Assembly: GCA_003833135.1 (NCBI GenBank)
Contig: QZLH01000232.1
Span: 50,329 to 112,987 of the forward strand
Length of the DNA stretch: 62,659 bases
Reading direction: 5' to 3'
Source: Oehlia diaphana
Taxonomy: Eukaryota > Glomeromycota > Glomeromycetes > Glomerales > Glomeraceae
Positions 22,418 through 34,369 of the stretch are shown here, piece after piece. Position 1 is the first letter of the stretch. The number at the start of each line of letters is the position of its first letter. The notes beneath the pieces are model-generated. The model did not search any database. It was given only the letters and a program-made list of their open reading frames with translations, and was not told where the DNA came from. The translations under genes and the position numbers were made by a program.

Positions 22418-22816
22418 ACTACTTGTATGTCGCACGGATCTACCAGTCTTATCATTATATCTTTCATTGTAAAAAAACATTCCAAGTATTTTTTCGAATT
22501 TCGATCGTTTGTGAACGTATCTCGCAGAGATAATCAAAAAGAAAATGATATCAATAATACCATAATAAATTGTCATTGATTCATTGATTTTTTATTTACG
22601 CCACGTGATGTTATGGCAATTTTTGTGAAACCGTTAGAAACGAGAAAAATTGAAAAAGGCTTAGGCAGGAGATCATAGATGGCGTGATACTATTTTCTCC
22701 GTTTCTCTGTTAAATAAAAATAAACAAAATAAACCCAATTTTTTTTTTTCACAAAGCTTTAATCATTCGTTTGCTGTTTTTTTTTATAATTCATATTTAG
22801 AATAATTAATTCAAAA

Positions 22817-23563
22817 ATGGCTTCAACATTACCTTTTGAAATTTTAATAGGGATTTTTAGTTATCTTCATCCAAAAGATCTTTATTCACTTTCATTAGTA
22901 TGTAAACGTTATCGTACATTATTATGGTCAAAAATATCAACTACAACTCAAGATATTTGGCGTACCTCAAGGATTCGTTATATTTTACATCCAACTTTTG
23001 ACCCACCCGAAAAGATGTCCGAACAACAATATAATTATTTATTAATGGTTGTGAATTCCTGCCAATATTGTGGTGAATGTTGTAGATACAAGTTAGCTAT
23101 GCATTGGGAATTTCGTATATTTTGTTGTCATGATTGTTTATTACAAAGATGTATTAGGTAAGTTTAATAAATTAATTTTATTGTTCCTTTTTTAAAAAAC
23201 GAGTTGATTTTAAAACAAATTGTCTACAAATTTCATCAAAGTCGAAATTCACTTATGAATGATTGGAAAGTATCAGAAGAATTATTGGCTTGTTTACAAC
23301 AAGTTATAACACCTCCAAGATCAAAACAAAAATTATTTTTAGTATCAGATATAATAAAAACATTATCTGAATATCATGATATTGAAGCTGAGCATCAACG
23401 ATTAATTTGGATACAAGAAAAACAATCATATATTAATAATATGATCAGGGAACATAAAAAATATAAAGCTCAATTTGAATTAATCAGGTATAGTAATAGT
23501 GAAAGAATTCAAAGATTATTAAATAGGTTTAAATTTTATAAACATACTTCTACTTTAGTTTAG
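22817..23563 (+). CDS. F-box protein with a Cys4 motif, paralog 2 (2 exons, 220 aa)
   Basis: Exons 22817-23157 and 23242-23563 (221 codons). The F-box is at about residues 3-45 (L-P-F-E-I-L-I-G-I-F-S-Y-L-H-P-K-D-L then L-V-C-K-R-Y-R-T-L-L-W). The same Q-D-I-W-R-T-S-R-I-R-Y block follows, then C-Q-Y-C-G-E-C-C ... F-C-C-H-D-C, the second Cys4 pair. It is a tandem duplicate of the gene at 21114, same strand, about 900 bp downstream. The C-terminal exon is diverged, basic and coiled-coil-like. The acceptor chosen (ATCAAAG at 23241) is the only one nearby that keeps frame; the better-looking CGAG at 23203 would break it. Confidence 0.76.
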
Positions 23564-25185
23564 ATTTATTAGATCGAGTTAATTAATGAATTTTTTTACA
23601 AAAATATGATTGACTTAACTTTTTAAAATTTAAATCAAAACAATAATGATTTAGTGAATAATTTTTTTGTAGTTTTTTTTTTCTTTGTAATTTTTTTTCT
23701 TTCTTTATAATTTGTTATATATCTTTTTTTTTATATATATATATTTAGTTATAATTTTGTATAAAATAAAGTGTATATAAATTTTAGATCAATTAAATTA
23801 CTATAAACTTCATTATACAAATTAATAATTTTAAAACAATTTGTATTACATTTTTCTTATATAATAAAAATATTATTATATATATAATATATAAATTAAA
23901 TCATCAGTTTACCCTTTTTTAACAAAAATACATTCATCATTAATTTAAAAGATAATACTCAGTTATATAAAATTACATCAAATATACCTTGAATTCTGAT
24001 ATTATTTAATATTTTAGAAGATTTTGCTACTTTATATAAAAGTACATCAAATCCAATAATTTAACTAATCTAACCAATTCAATTAGTCTAAATTTATATA
24101 CTTAATAAACTAATTATAACAAAAGATATATATAATAAATATTTACTATATTTTACATAATAATAAATTATATTAAAAATCTGGTAAAGAAAAAGTTTTA
24201 TTAAAAGTTAATTTATTAATTATTTTATAAGAATTTTTTATTAAGAAGCTTAAATTAATATCTAATATAAATTATAATAAAATCAAATTAAAGATCTTTA
24301 ATAAAAGAAAATAATTATACAAAAAAAGTCAAGTTCAATTTTTTTATATAATATACATTTTTAAATTTTCAATATAGATTATCAAAGATATTAAATTATA
24401 ACATACAGTATTTAAATAAAAATTTATTATCAAATATTTTTTTAAATATTAAATATAAATAAATTAAAAATTTTATTATTTTAATAAAAGAAGTTAATAA
24501 TATACTATTATTAAATGATATCAGTTTACAAAAGATTTATTTTATATTTATCAAATAAAATAAAATTTTAAAATACAAAAATTTTAAATTTTCTATTTAA
24601 AGTTATAATTAATATTACTTTTTTTTTAAATATATTACTGCATTATTTAAAGTTTTTTTTATTTCCTTTCAAAATTCAGAAAAGAGATCTTATTCTATAT
24701 GCATTATATTATCTTTAATCTTTATACATATTCATTCATTTCAAAATGTTATTATAATCAATAATTATTATCATCTCAATATTATAATAATAATAATAAA
24801 TCTGAAAAATACTAAGTTTTTCTAATTTTAAATATTTAAAAATTTGTTAAATATTGGTATCTTGAAATTTATTTGAACTTTTAATTTTGTTTACTATTTA
24901 ATATTTGTAAAAAATGTAAAATTTAAAAGTATATTATATGCAACTTATATTAAAATTAATTTTATAAAATAATAAAACTAGTAGTATAAACTATTATATT
25001 AATTTTTTTTTTTGTAAATAAATATTTTTTATTTTAAAATCATATATATATAATTATAATTAATTAATAATAATTCTAATTAAGTTTTGTTTAAAGGACA
25101 GTAAAAGTATTTACTAAAACCATGTGATTATGATGACCTTTTACTAGTAAATTTGTAAACAAATTTTCTATTTATTACCATTGGT
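23564..25185. other. Extremely AT-rich gene desert
   Basis: More than 80 percent A+T by eye with no reading frame of note on either strand. It marks the start of about 8 kb of transposon debris. Near 25185-25235 are repeated CATGTGATTATGATGACC / GGTGATCATCACC words that could be a worn inverted terminal repeat of the MULE remnant that follows. Confidence 0.5.
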
Positions 25186-26264
25186 GATCATCACCAGTAT
25201 CACATGTTTATAATATCACATGGTTAATATTTATTATATTTATTTCAAAATTAAATAATTATATATATTATAGTTAAAAGCAATATTAAACTATATTTTA
25301 ACATAAATTATTTTGCTTATACACAATGTCTAATTTAAATGTTACTATTTTTTTTATTAGCTTTATGTTTTACATAACTGCAAATATTATAACCTTTACC
25401 TAAACAATAACTATAAGTTTTATATACAACTAAAGGTTGAATAATAGTATTAGCTTTTATTGATAATTTAAATCATTTTAAAAGTTATCCTTTTAGCTTA
25501 CGGTATTTTAGATTAGATACTTTAGTAAGGTTATATCTAGAATTTAAATTAATTAAAGATCACTAATAATTATTACTACTTGATCCAATTTTGATACTGG
25601 TAGCTTCATTATTCAAATATAATAGGGAGTTGTGAATTCTTTAATACCTAATTCAGTATTATTATAAAATTTTATATTAAATTATATAAGAAGTCTCATT
25701 AATTCTGCTGTAGCACCTTCAGCTATTGCAATTTGAATGCTTATCTTTATCATTGATATTGTAGTACTAAATTGAACTTTCTTGTTAACGAATTTTCTAA
25801 TAGTTAGTGTATAAACATATTTACTTCAAATTTGATCAAAATAATATAATGGCATAAATGTATGAGTTTGAGTTCCTATTGTAATTATATTTATTTCAGA
25901 TGGAATTGATTTAAACCAGCATATATAAATGAATTCTATATGAAAAACAGCTTTAAGAATATGATATTAATAACGATATAGCATTCCTTGCTTGGTTAAT
26001 AATATTCATACAAGTACAAAGTAATATTGAATCTTTAAGAATTATAACATATGTAATTTAGATTCTGGAGTTGTTGCAATGTAAAAAACTTTCCAAAGTT
26101 CTTTAATCTCATTGTTAAGTATATCTGATAAAAGCTCTTGAATACAAATTTGAGGTATATCATATAAATGTTCAATAATGTCATCAGATAAATCTGATTC
26201 TTTAACCTAAATAAAGAATAAAATAAAAATAAAAATCAAGTTAGATCATTATATCATATTTTCC

Positions 26265-26760
26265 AAATAAATTTTTTTAATATTATATCACATTCACTTT
26301 ACCCTAACCTTAAATAACTTCTTTTTCAATATAAATTCACTATATCACATTTATTTTACCTAACTCTAACTAATTTTTTTTTTAATGTAAATTTATTATA
26401 CCACTCTCTCTTACCTAAGGTTGCTTGTCTAAACCTCTTCAAAATCTTACGATTAGTTTCATCAAAATTTTACTATAGATTTATTATAGTTTTGGCAGAG
26501 TTTCGGTAGTTTCAGCATTTATAATAAGTTTCAGCAGTTTCGCCTTTCTCCAGAGTTTCGCCAGTTTTTTAATATAACTTTAATATAGTTTCAGCAGAAT
26601 TTCGCTTTTCGGCAAAATGCCATCTTGCCTAAACCCTTAGGTTTCAGCAAGCAACCTTACTCTTACCCTAATCCTAAGTAACTTCTTCTTCAATATGAAT
26701 TTACTATACCATGTATCTTTACTCTAACCTTAAATAACTTCTCTTTCAATGTAAATATTT
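26265..26760. repeat. Degenerate tandem repeat of about 60 bp, interrupted by a MITE
   Basis: Successive units share TTACCCTAACCTTAAATAACTTCTTTTTCAATRTAAATT followed by a CACTATATCACAT-type end. About four or five units lie on either side of the MITE at 26416-26659. It is non-coding and lies inside the MULE remnant. Confidence 0.6.
26416..26659. mobile_element. hAT-type MITE copy 2 (TAAGGTTGCTTG ends)
   Basis: A 244-bp element starting TAAGGTTGCTTG and ending CAAGCAACCTTA, flanked by an exact 8-bp direct repeat CTCTTACC at 26408-26415 and 26660-26667. The interior carries the same TTTCRGCA-rich sequence as the 135-bp copy at 2044-2178, with extra length. Same family, no coding capacity. Confidence 0.87.
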
Positions 26761-28814
26761 TAATGTATTAATTTACCTAGTTAACTTTAACTAACATTTC
26801 TTAATATAATAAAGCTTACATCATTTGTGTATGTTGAAGAAATAATAAAATAAGTACTAAATAAATCTGTAAATATATAATCAATTTTTTTAAATATAGT
26901 ATTATAAGTTAATAGTAATCCAGTTAATGGATTTAAACCATAGTAATCTTTAATTCAAGTATATTGTAATTTTTTGTTTAACTCCTATTCAATAACTTTT
27001 ACTAATTCTTTCAATAAGGTACCCTGATCTAAATGCTTTTCAACATGTTATGTTGATTTAATTTTTACTGTAAATACCTTTACAATAGAATATCTTACCT
27101 AAAATTTATGAATAGGATACAATTTTTTTTAAGTTAAAAATGGCAAGCTTTATATTTTGTAAACATGCTATTATACCTTAACTCAAACTAATTTTAACTA
27201 TATATAGCCATTTTATATATAATAAAAATTCTTAATAAAATTATATATCATTTCATCATATAGCTTAGATCTAGTTTTTTTTTTTATTTTTGGTGATGTA
27301 ATATATATATAATAAATGACATGTTTGTAAATACATTATTTGAATTGCTGCATTCATTGCTGAATTTTCATCAGTAAATAAAACTGCAGGAAAAATATGT
27401 GTTGCTTCTAATATATATAAATCATAATCAGCTTATATTTATATTTTATTAAAGCCTAAGCAAGAACTAAGTTATTATCAATCCTAACGAATAAGTTGAG
27501 AGTTATTTCATACCTATTTGTTTTAGCTATACTGTTATGAATAATAACATTATAAAATTTAAACCATAATTCATTCTGTTATTAACTAGTCATCCAAAAA
27601 AAACTTGTGAATTTATTGAATAACCTATTAAGCATGGTATAACCACATAATCATAATCTTATTCACGTTACTTTAATAAATATAAAGTATCATTGCTGTA
27701 TTAGATTTATCATAATTCTTACACCTCTATATTTGTTAATAGCGTTATATAAATTTTTCTTTTTAATATTAAGCTGAGAAAGTTCACTAGTAAGAAAATT
27801 ATATTGCTAACTGGTATCCAAGTAATCATCAATAGTATAATACTTGATTTTATCTAGGACTAATTGTAAAAGATGTAAGTTCTTTGATGCCATTTCCATT
27901 TCTGAATTGCATGAATGATTATATTCATTTATGAATCTAATAATATTTATAATATCTGTACATTTTCTAAAATAAAAATTAATAAACTAAGAACAGTTTA
28001 TTTTAACTGAAATACTATCATGATGAGTACTGATATTCTCTACTTTTTTTGGTTGACTTACTCTGGATTTCCAACAAATGAAATCATAATGCCATACAAT
28101 AAATTTATTAGTACTAGAATCAAAATCTTTACAATATTTATTAGTAAGAAAATTATGCTGCTTTGTATATACATCAACTATATATTGAACATCTTTTCAG
28201 CTTTTAAAAAAATTACTAACCTTTAGGTTTATTTTAGATACACTATATTGGTTCTGTTTAAGTTGTTGACTTTGATAACTCATAATTTTAAAAGTAATAA
28301 AATGTTAAGAAAATGTGGAAATATATGAGAAAAAGAAAAGTGAAAATTAAAATGAAAGGAGAGAAAAAACTCCAGGTACTAAATAAAATTTAAAATTCTG
28401 CTTTTTATTTGCAAATATCTCACAATCTACTAGTCCAATTTAAGCGATTTTTTTTTTATTTTAAAGAACTTAATAAGAACTATTAAAAGAACTATCAAAC
28501 AAAAAATGATAGCTCAAATCTAATTACTAGATCATAAGATAAATATAAAATACCCCTCTGGGTAAGGATAGTGTCACAAATAAGCAATTGCAGAATAATT
28601 GCAATTTACGGTATTGCAGAATATTGCAGATTTTTACTTAAATATCCGCAATTCCGCAATTTGCAATTATCTGCAATTCAGCAAATATTCTGCAATTCCA
28701 CAATTCTGCAAAGTACCGCAATTCAATTGCAGAATAATTGCAGAATTGCAGAACATTTGCGTAATTGCAAAACATTTGTAGAATCGCGAATTATTTGCAA
28801 TTTCACAATATTTA

Positions 28815-29342
28815 TTATTAAAGCAATCCCAAAAAAATGTTGCGAAACATTTTTTTAATTAAAAATACTTTGAAAAAACATTTCACAATGTTTTTCTTTA
28901 AATTAATTAAAAAAATGTTACAAACCGTTTTTTTTAATTAAATATACTTTGAAAAAATGTTTCTAACATTTTTCTTTAAATTAATTAAAAAAATGGTGTG
29001 AAATATTTTTTTAATTAAAAATACTTTGAAAAAACATTTCACAATGTTTTTCTTTAAATTAATTAAAAAAATGTTACAAACCGTTTTTTTTAATTAAATA
29101 TACTTTGAAAAAATGTTTCATAACATTTTTCTTTAAATTAATTAAAAAAATGGTGTGAAATATTTTTTTAATTTAATATACTTTGAAAAAACATTTTGCA
29201 ACATTTTTTCTTTAAATTAATTAAAAAAATGTTGCGAAACATTTTTTTAATTAAATATACTTTAAAAAAATATTTTGCAATGTTTTTTCTTTAAATTAAT
29301 TAAAAAAATGTTGTGAAACATTTTTTTTAATTAAAAATACTT
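28815..29342. repeat. 78-79-bp satellite array with internal palindromes
   Basis: The anchor CTTTAAATTAATTAAAAAAATG recurs at about 28896, 28974, 29052, 29131, 29210 and 29289, a steady 78-79-bp spacing. Each unit carries near-palindromes such as AAATGTTGCGAAACATTT, so single strands would fold into serial hairpins. The array resumes after the nested element with anchors at about 29734, 29857 and 29936. Confidence 0.85.
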
Positions 29343-29705
29343 CTTTACTAAAAATGCCCAATTTTTTGAAATGATTTTGTAATAATTTTAAAATACTGCT
29401 AAAATACATTTAATATATCAAAATGGTTTTATTATACTTTTGTTATTATTTTGTAATTGTATTGTATTTAGGTTTATAAAAATATCTCAAAATAATATCA
29501 TAATAATTTTTTAATATATTTATTATTATTTTATTATTATAATTTAATTAACTTTGATATTATTTTGATATTTTAATTTCAAAAATACCTTAAAAATATT
29601 TTGATATATTTTAAAAATTTTACAAAATAATTGCACAATTGTTTTGAAAGCCATTGTATCTAAGTCTATAAAAATATTTCAAAAAATTAGCCATTTTTAG
29701 TAAAG
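29343..29705. mobile_element. 363-bp MITE nested in the satellite
   Basis: Terminal inverted repeats of about 30 bp, CTTTACTAAAAATGSCYAAT..., at 29343 and in reverse complement ending at 29705. The element interrupts a satellite unit exactly between AAATACTT and TTTGAAAAAA, which are contiguous in other units. The implied target duplication is only about 2 bp (TT). Superfamily not assigned. Confidence 0.75.
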
Positions 29706-30177
29706 TTTGAAAAAATATTTCACAACATTTTTTCTTTAAATTAATTTAAAAAATATTGTGAAATATTTTTTTAATTAAATATAATTTGAAAAAATGTTGC
29801 AAAATGTTTTTTTAGTTTAAAAATATATTTTGAAAAAATGTTTCGCAATATTTTTTCTTTAAATTAATTAAAAAATGTTGTGAAATGCTTTTTTTAATTA
29901 AATATAATTTGAAAAAGCGTTTTGCAACATTTTTTCATTAAATTAATTAAAAAAATGTTGTGTAAACATTTTTTTATTAAATCAGTTTGATAAACTAGTG
30001 CCAAAACCGATTAGGTAAATTGCGAAATTGCAGATTACTAACCACAATTTAATTCCAAAATTTGCAATATTGCAGATTACTAACCACAATTTAATTCCAA
30101 AATTTGCAATATTGCAGATTTGATTAATCAATTGCAGCACCATTCTTACCTCTGGGTATTATATATACAGGTCGAAA

Positions 30178-30337
30178 TGCTAAAAATTGGCAAAAAAATG
30201 GCACAAAAAGCAGTAGTTATTTTTGGCTATTTTTGGCTATTTGCAAATTAATCTATATTATTTGTAAATAGTTTATACAAATTTGCGAATAGTTTATGCA
30301 TTTCGTGCCATTTTTTTTGCCTATTTTTGGTTATTTG
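30178..30337. repeat. Fold-back repeat of about 160 bp
   Basis: GGCAAAAAAATGGCAC near 30190 is mirrored by GTGCCATTTTTTTTGCC near 30307, with further weaker pairing outward. The loop contains TTTGCGAATAGTTTATGC-like direct repeats. A small MITE is likely. Confidence 0.6.
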
Positions 30338-31871
30338 ATGTGTGATAATTCTATGAAATTTTTCAAGAGGAGTACTATATATAGGGGTACTATAATCCAC
30401 AATATATAGTATTTTAAATCTCTTAATTCTTAAATTTTTGCTATTTAAAAAAAAATTTCTTGATACAGTATTAGTATATATAGAAAAATACATTTAATTT
30501 TCTTAATTTTTAATTTTTTGCAATTTGAAAAAATATATTTAGTATTAGTATAATTAAATTTATTATATAAATAAGTACATATTTTTAATATAAGTATTAA
30601 AATTAACTATACAGTATAAAGCTTACTTACTACTAATTTTTTTACTATATTTATTTATGCTTCTTTTAATTTTTAAAATAAATTAATCAATTTTTATTTA
30701 TAAAGAAATAAATTTGGTTATGTCACTTAGAAAGTAATAATAATAAAAATTATTTTAAAACTTTTAATTTGTGTTTAATTTATTGTTAATGTAAAATAAA
30801 AAATTTATTTTAATAAAAAGATATTATAGCTTGATTATTTTTAAAAATAATAAATAATACAATAATATGAAATTAATATTTAAAAGAAAAGTATTGTAAC
30901 AAATATTGGTCTATATTTGGCAAATTCAATTTTTTTAAAATTTATTATGAGTTGTGAATAAATTTAAGTGAGTAATTTTACTAATATATTATATTAAAAT
31001 CTTGATTATAAATATCTATATATTAAAGAAATAAAGTGATTTATATATATAATCAAGTATTTTTACATCTTATATTTTATTTATAAAATTGGTTTTTAAC
31101 AAAAATATAAAATTATAACAAATAAATTTTTTTATTATTATATTAAATTTACTTTTTTTTAAATTAATGATTATATATATTTTTTTTTAGATCTTTATAT
31201 AATAGTTAATTATAAAATTAAGTTATTAAATTATTAAAAAACTGGAAGGAATTATGCAGTCTAATCATATTCTTAAAATAGATGAATGTTTATAATTGAA
31301 AGAAAATTAGCATTATCTTATTAATTTTCATTTACTAGCTCTTTTCTTTTCTTTTTTTTTATAAGTAATTTATTTTTTTTACTTAAATATGATTTACTAT
31401 TTTTTTAAATTTTTTTGTATACTATTTCTCTTCCTGTTGTTTTGTATATTTTTGTAGTTTGCTTATTACATATGAAGAAAAAAAGTTTTTTGTTTATTAT
31501 ATAATTTATTTTAATTTTATATAGCATTGACAAATTTTACAATTTTTACATGAATTTAGATTAATATATTATTGATTAAATAAACTATAACTGATTTTAT
31601 ATATTTCATACATAAAAGGTTTATACTAATACATTTAAATTTAGGAAATGATTATTTTTTTTTTTTTAATTAATAATTAAAATCCTTTGATACATATATC
31701 TTTCAATCCAAATATATTTAAATACATTATTTTATTTTTACAACTTAAATTAATGCACTATTATATACAACTCTATTTTTAATAGAATAAATTTTAACTT
31801 TACTATAAAAGAAAAAAAGATATAAAGATAATTTTATGAAGTAAATATCAAATAAAATTGTAAGTATATAT
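30338..31871. other. AT-rich desert, no gene seen
   Basis: Long A/T runs and TATA strings with no coding signal. It lies downstream of kinase paralog 1. Confidence 0.5.
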
Positions 31872-33594
31872 TTAATATACAACATTGATATTTTCAATAA
31901 TACAATCTGAACACGTAGAATGACCTTTGGGAACGGTTAAAAAATTTGAATCTACATCTATATCTATGATGATAATAATAAAAGTAAAAAGACAATTTTA
32001 ACAATGAAACTTATTTTTATTTCAAAAAAAAAAATAATAATAATAATAAAATTTACCTGATTTTAAAATAAATGAATCCGAATTTATAGGTGCTGGTAAT
32101 TTTGGAAAATCAAAATCGAGGAGTTTACTCTTATATTTTATTTGAGGAACATCTTCTCGTGTTCCTGATGGTGAATCTTTCGTTATTATTATAGTTGCGA
32201 TATGTGATGATTCTTTAAGTTCCTCATATTGCTCTGTATGTTTCTTGAAATTATAAAAACCTCGATCATTTTTTGTATACATAAAATCTTGTAACATGGT
32301 ATAAATTTGATAAGTATTTGGCCTAATTTCCGGAATTGCATCCAAACATTTATTGATTAAAATTTTCAAAGCTTCTGGTATTTCCGGTCTAATTTCCGGA
32401 CGTAATCCACGACAAATCTCAATCGCAAGACGATAATCATGCGGTATATTATGATATGGTCTACAACCAGAAATTATTTCATTAATAATAATACCAAAAG
32501 AATAAATGTCAGATTTTTTTGTATATCCTTTTCCATTCCAAACTTCGGGTGCCATATACGGCATTACTCCAAAAAGTTTGTTCTTTTCTTTTAAATTTGA
32601 AGTTTCAAATGCTGGTTTGCAAAATCCAAAATCACTAATAGATATATTAAGCTTTTTTTTATCAGTATCGGTATACAAAATATTCCCTAAGTGAAGGTCC
32701 CTATGAATTATATTATGATTATGAACACAATCAAGCCCCATGCAAATTTTTGATATAATATCTAATTTGTCTTTAAGTGTCAATACTTTATATTTTTTAT
32801 CAAGATAAGAGCGTAAGCTACCTTCTTTTAATTTAAGCACTAATGCATAATTAAGAGTACTAGGTTCTTGTGTAATTCCAAAACATTCTACTATATAAGT
32901 ACTATAATAAGAAGTAGGAAATTTTTTTAAAAATTTCAACTACGAAATAAAAATAAATATATTTAAAAAAAAAAGGTTGTTATAAAAATATAATTTTACT
33001 TAAAATTAAATTTTAACAAACCTCATTTAGGAAATCTTCGCTTAGATTATTTGAATCATTTAATACTTTTAAAGCAACTTGAAAAGAACCGGACCTTTTC
33101 CAATTATTAGATTCTTGATCCCATTTTTCAATTCGCCCACCTCTCCAAATGGCCGAATATACTTTAGCAAAACCTCCCGAATCTATCATATGAACATCAA
33201 TAAATTTGTTATATGGAATCCATTCTAAAATATGTTTACTATAGGCTGATGTTTGAATATCTTTTATTAAATTATCAATATCTTCATTTCCACTGGTCCA
33301 TTTAATAAAATCTTTTTGAAGTCGTTTTGAATTACAAGATGGACACCACAAATGAATTTTCATTACTTGAGAACATCTTTTACATATTCCATATAACATA
33401 CGATATTTTTCTTCTTCAGTTTCATTATTATAACATTTTCTACAATGCCAATCACGGTTAAATTTTTCTTTACATTTTTCGCATATAATAATGTCATATT
33501 TCTCATATTTTACTCTTCTCTCATCTTTATCCAGATCATAATCCGATGTCTCAAAAATGATTTTGTTATTATTTGCTTTATATCTCATTGTCAT
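31872..33594 (-). CDS. TKL-like protein kinase with Cys-rich N-terminus, paralog 1 (3 exons, 515 aa)
   Basis: Exons on minus: 33594-33022, 32939-32057, 31963-31872 (516 codons). Residues 1-90 hold four CxxC-type pairs (C-E-K-C, C-R-K-C, C-K-R-C, C-P-S-C), a likely zinc module, ending in K-W-T-S-G-N. The kinase domain follows: glycine loop S-G-G-F-A-K-V-Y-S-A, catalytic Lys in V-A-L-K-V-L, catalytic loop H-R-D-L-H-L-G-N-I-L, D-F-G-F-C-K, M-A-P-E-V-W. All key residues are present, so it is probably active as a Ser/Thr or Tyr-like kinase. A short last exon ends C-S-D-C-I-I-E-N, conserved in its paralogs. This is the leftmost of four paralogs, with identical intron positions. Confidence 0.88.
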
Positions 33595-34160
33595 AATATC
33601 TTAAAATAAACATAAATTTAATTTGTTTTTTCTATACAAATGTAGAAATATAAATATTTTTTGCCTGAAAAAATTTGATACTTTAATACAAGTCAGAGTA
33701 TTATCTCGAGACGAGCTTTATATTTTTTTTTTTAAGTGATGCTAACATGTAACTGTAGTACAAAAACGAAGTTGGGCTAGCGCTGTGATATATAAGTAAA
33801 TGAAAATAGGGAAGAAAAGGTAAAATGGCGTAGTAAAATCGGAATTATCCCAAAAATCCAATAAATCCTTATTATGTATTTACCTTATCTGGTAATAATT
33901 AATAAGATGTATCGATCTGCAAATTTGAGACAATAAGTACCGTTTTTTAATAATATTAGTTATATCAATAATTGTACTTGTAGTGGACTCATTACTATTT
34001 AGCCTTCCATTTAACCTTTCTTTTATCTTTCTTCTACATAGTTTTTCGGAGTAAAGCGATGGACGGTTTACTATAAACCATATAAATTTCTCCAATTAAA
34101 CTATCAGCCCACTTCATTTATTCCGTTACACGTGATTTACTCAATTAATATTTACAAAAA
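33595..34160. other. Upstream region of kinase paralog 1
   Basis: No supported gene. A 71-codon open frame at 33880-34095 on the minus strand has no family resemblance and is left out. ACACGTGATT near 34128 is a partial match to the E-box-like nonamer seen near other genes. Confidence 0.4.
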
Positions 34161-34167
34161 TTGCATA

Positions 34168-34369
34168 ATGAACATAAAGCGACGGACTGGATTCTATTCG
34201 CATAGTTTATAATAAGGATACACAAGTATAAGGTTTCTATAACAAAATTTCCGATTAATTCGACAAATCATGATGAACATAAAGCGACGGTTGGTTTCAT
34301 TTATAATAAGGATACACAAATATAGCTGTATAGGGTTTCTATTCCAAAAATTCCGATTAATCTGACAAA
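34168..34369. repeat. Direct duplication of about 100 bp
   Basis: Copies start at 34168 and 34273 with ATGAACATAAAGCGACGG. They share TTTATAATAAGGATACACAA and TTCCGATTAATYYGACAAAT. They differ by small indels. The remaining DNA to 35640 is non-coding as far as I can see, with a purine-rich GGAAAGGGGAAAACGG tract near 35010-35060. Confidence 0.7.

Larger units (their letters stand above)
25190..28230 (-). mobile_element. Decayed MULE (Mutator-like, FAR1-type) transposon
   Basis: Minus-strand translation, interrupted by many stops, gives recognisable MULE transposase segments in the right order. Near 27840-27920 there is L-Q-L-V-L-D-K-I-K-Y-Y-T-I then K-K-N-L-Y-N-A-I-N-K-Y-R. Near 27340-27420 there is A-V-L-F-T-D-E-N-S-A-M-N-A-A-I-Q, the catalytic T-D-x-x-x-A-x-x-x-A-I block. 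Near 26050-26210 there is D-D-I-I-E-H-L-Y-D-I-P-Q-I then L-L-C-T-C-M, where the SWIM zinc finger C-x-C begins. A hAT MITE at 26416-26659 and a minisatellite-like array interrupt it. The copy is dead; its ends are only guessed. Confidence 0.68.
28550..30159. mobile_element. 1.6-kb inverted-repeat element built around a satellite array
   Basis: The outer ends are inverted and related: TACCCCTCTGGGTAAGGATAG at the left and ...TTCTTACCTCTGGGTAT at the right. Inside are, in order, a GCAATTGCAGAAT-rich stretch (28580-28800), a 78-79-bp tandem array (about 28815-29342), a nested 363-bp element (29343-29705), the rest of the array (to about 29990), and a second GCAATTGCAG stretch with a 45-bp duplication (30028-30120). 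It has no coding capacity. The matching order at both ends argues for one mobile unit; no clear target duplication was found. Confidence 0.6.

Noticed and set aside
22322..22579. Frames with H-D-S-H-D-S or T-I-V-T-I repeats
   Set aside because: Produced by the 9-bp GACTATCGT repeat; no splice partners or conserved domain.
28571..28858. Plus-strand frames rich in Cys/Gln/Asn
   Set aside because: They read through the GCAATTGCAG repeat arm of the satellite element; two frames look alike because the DNA is repetitive.
28815..29990. CRISPR-like array
   Set aside because: Units are contiguous 78-79-bp repeats without unique spacers, in a eukaryotic genome; it is a satellite.
33880..34095. 71-codon minus-strand frame upstream of kinase 1
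   Set aside because: No family resemblance and no start or splice context; it overlaps diverged upstream DNA.
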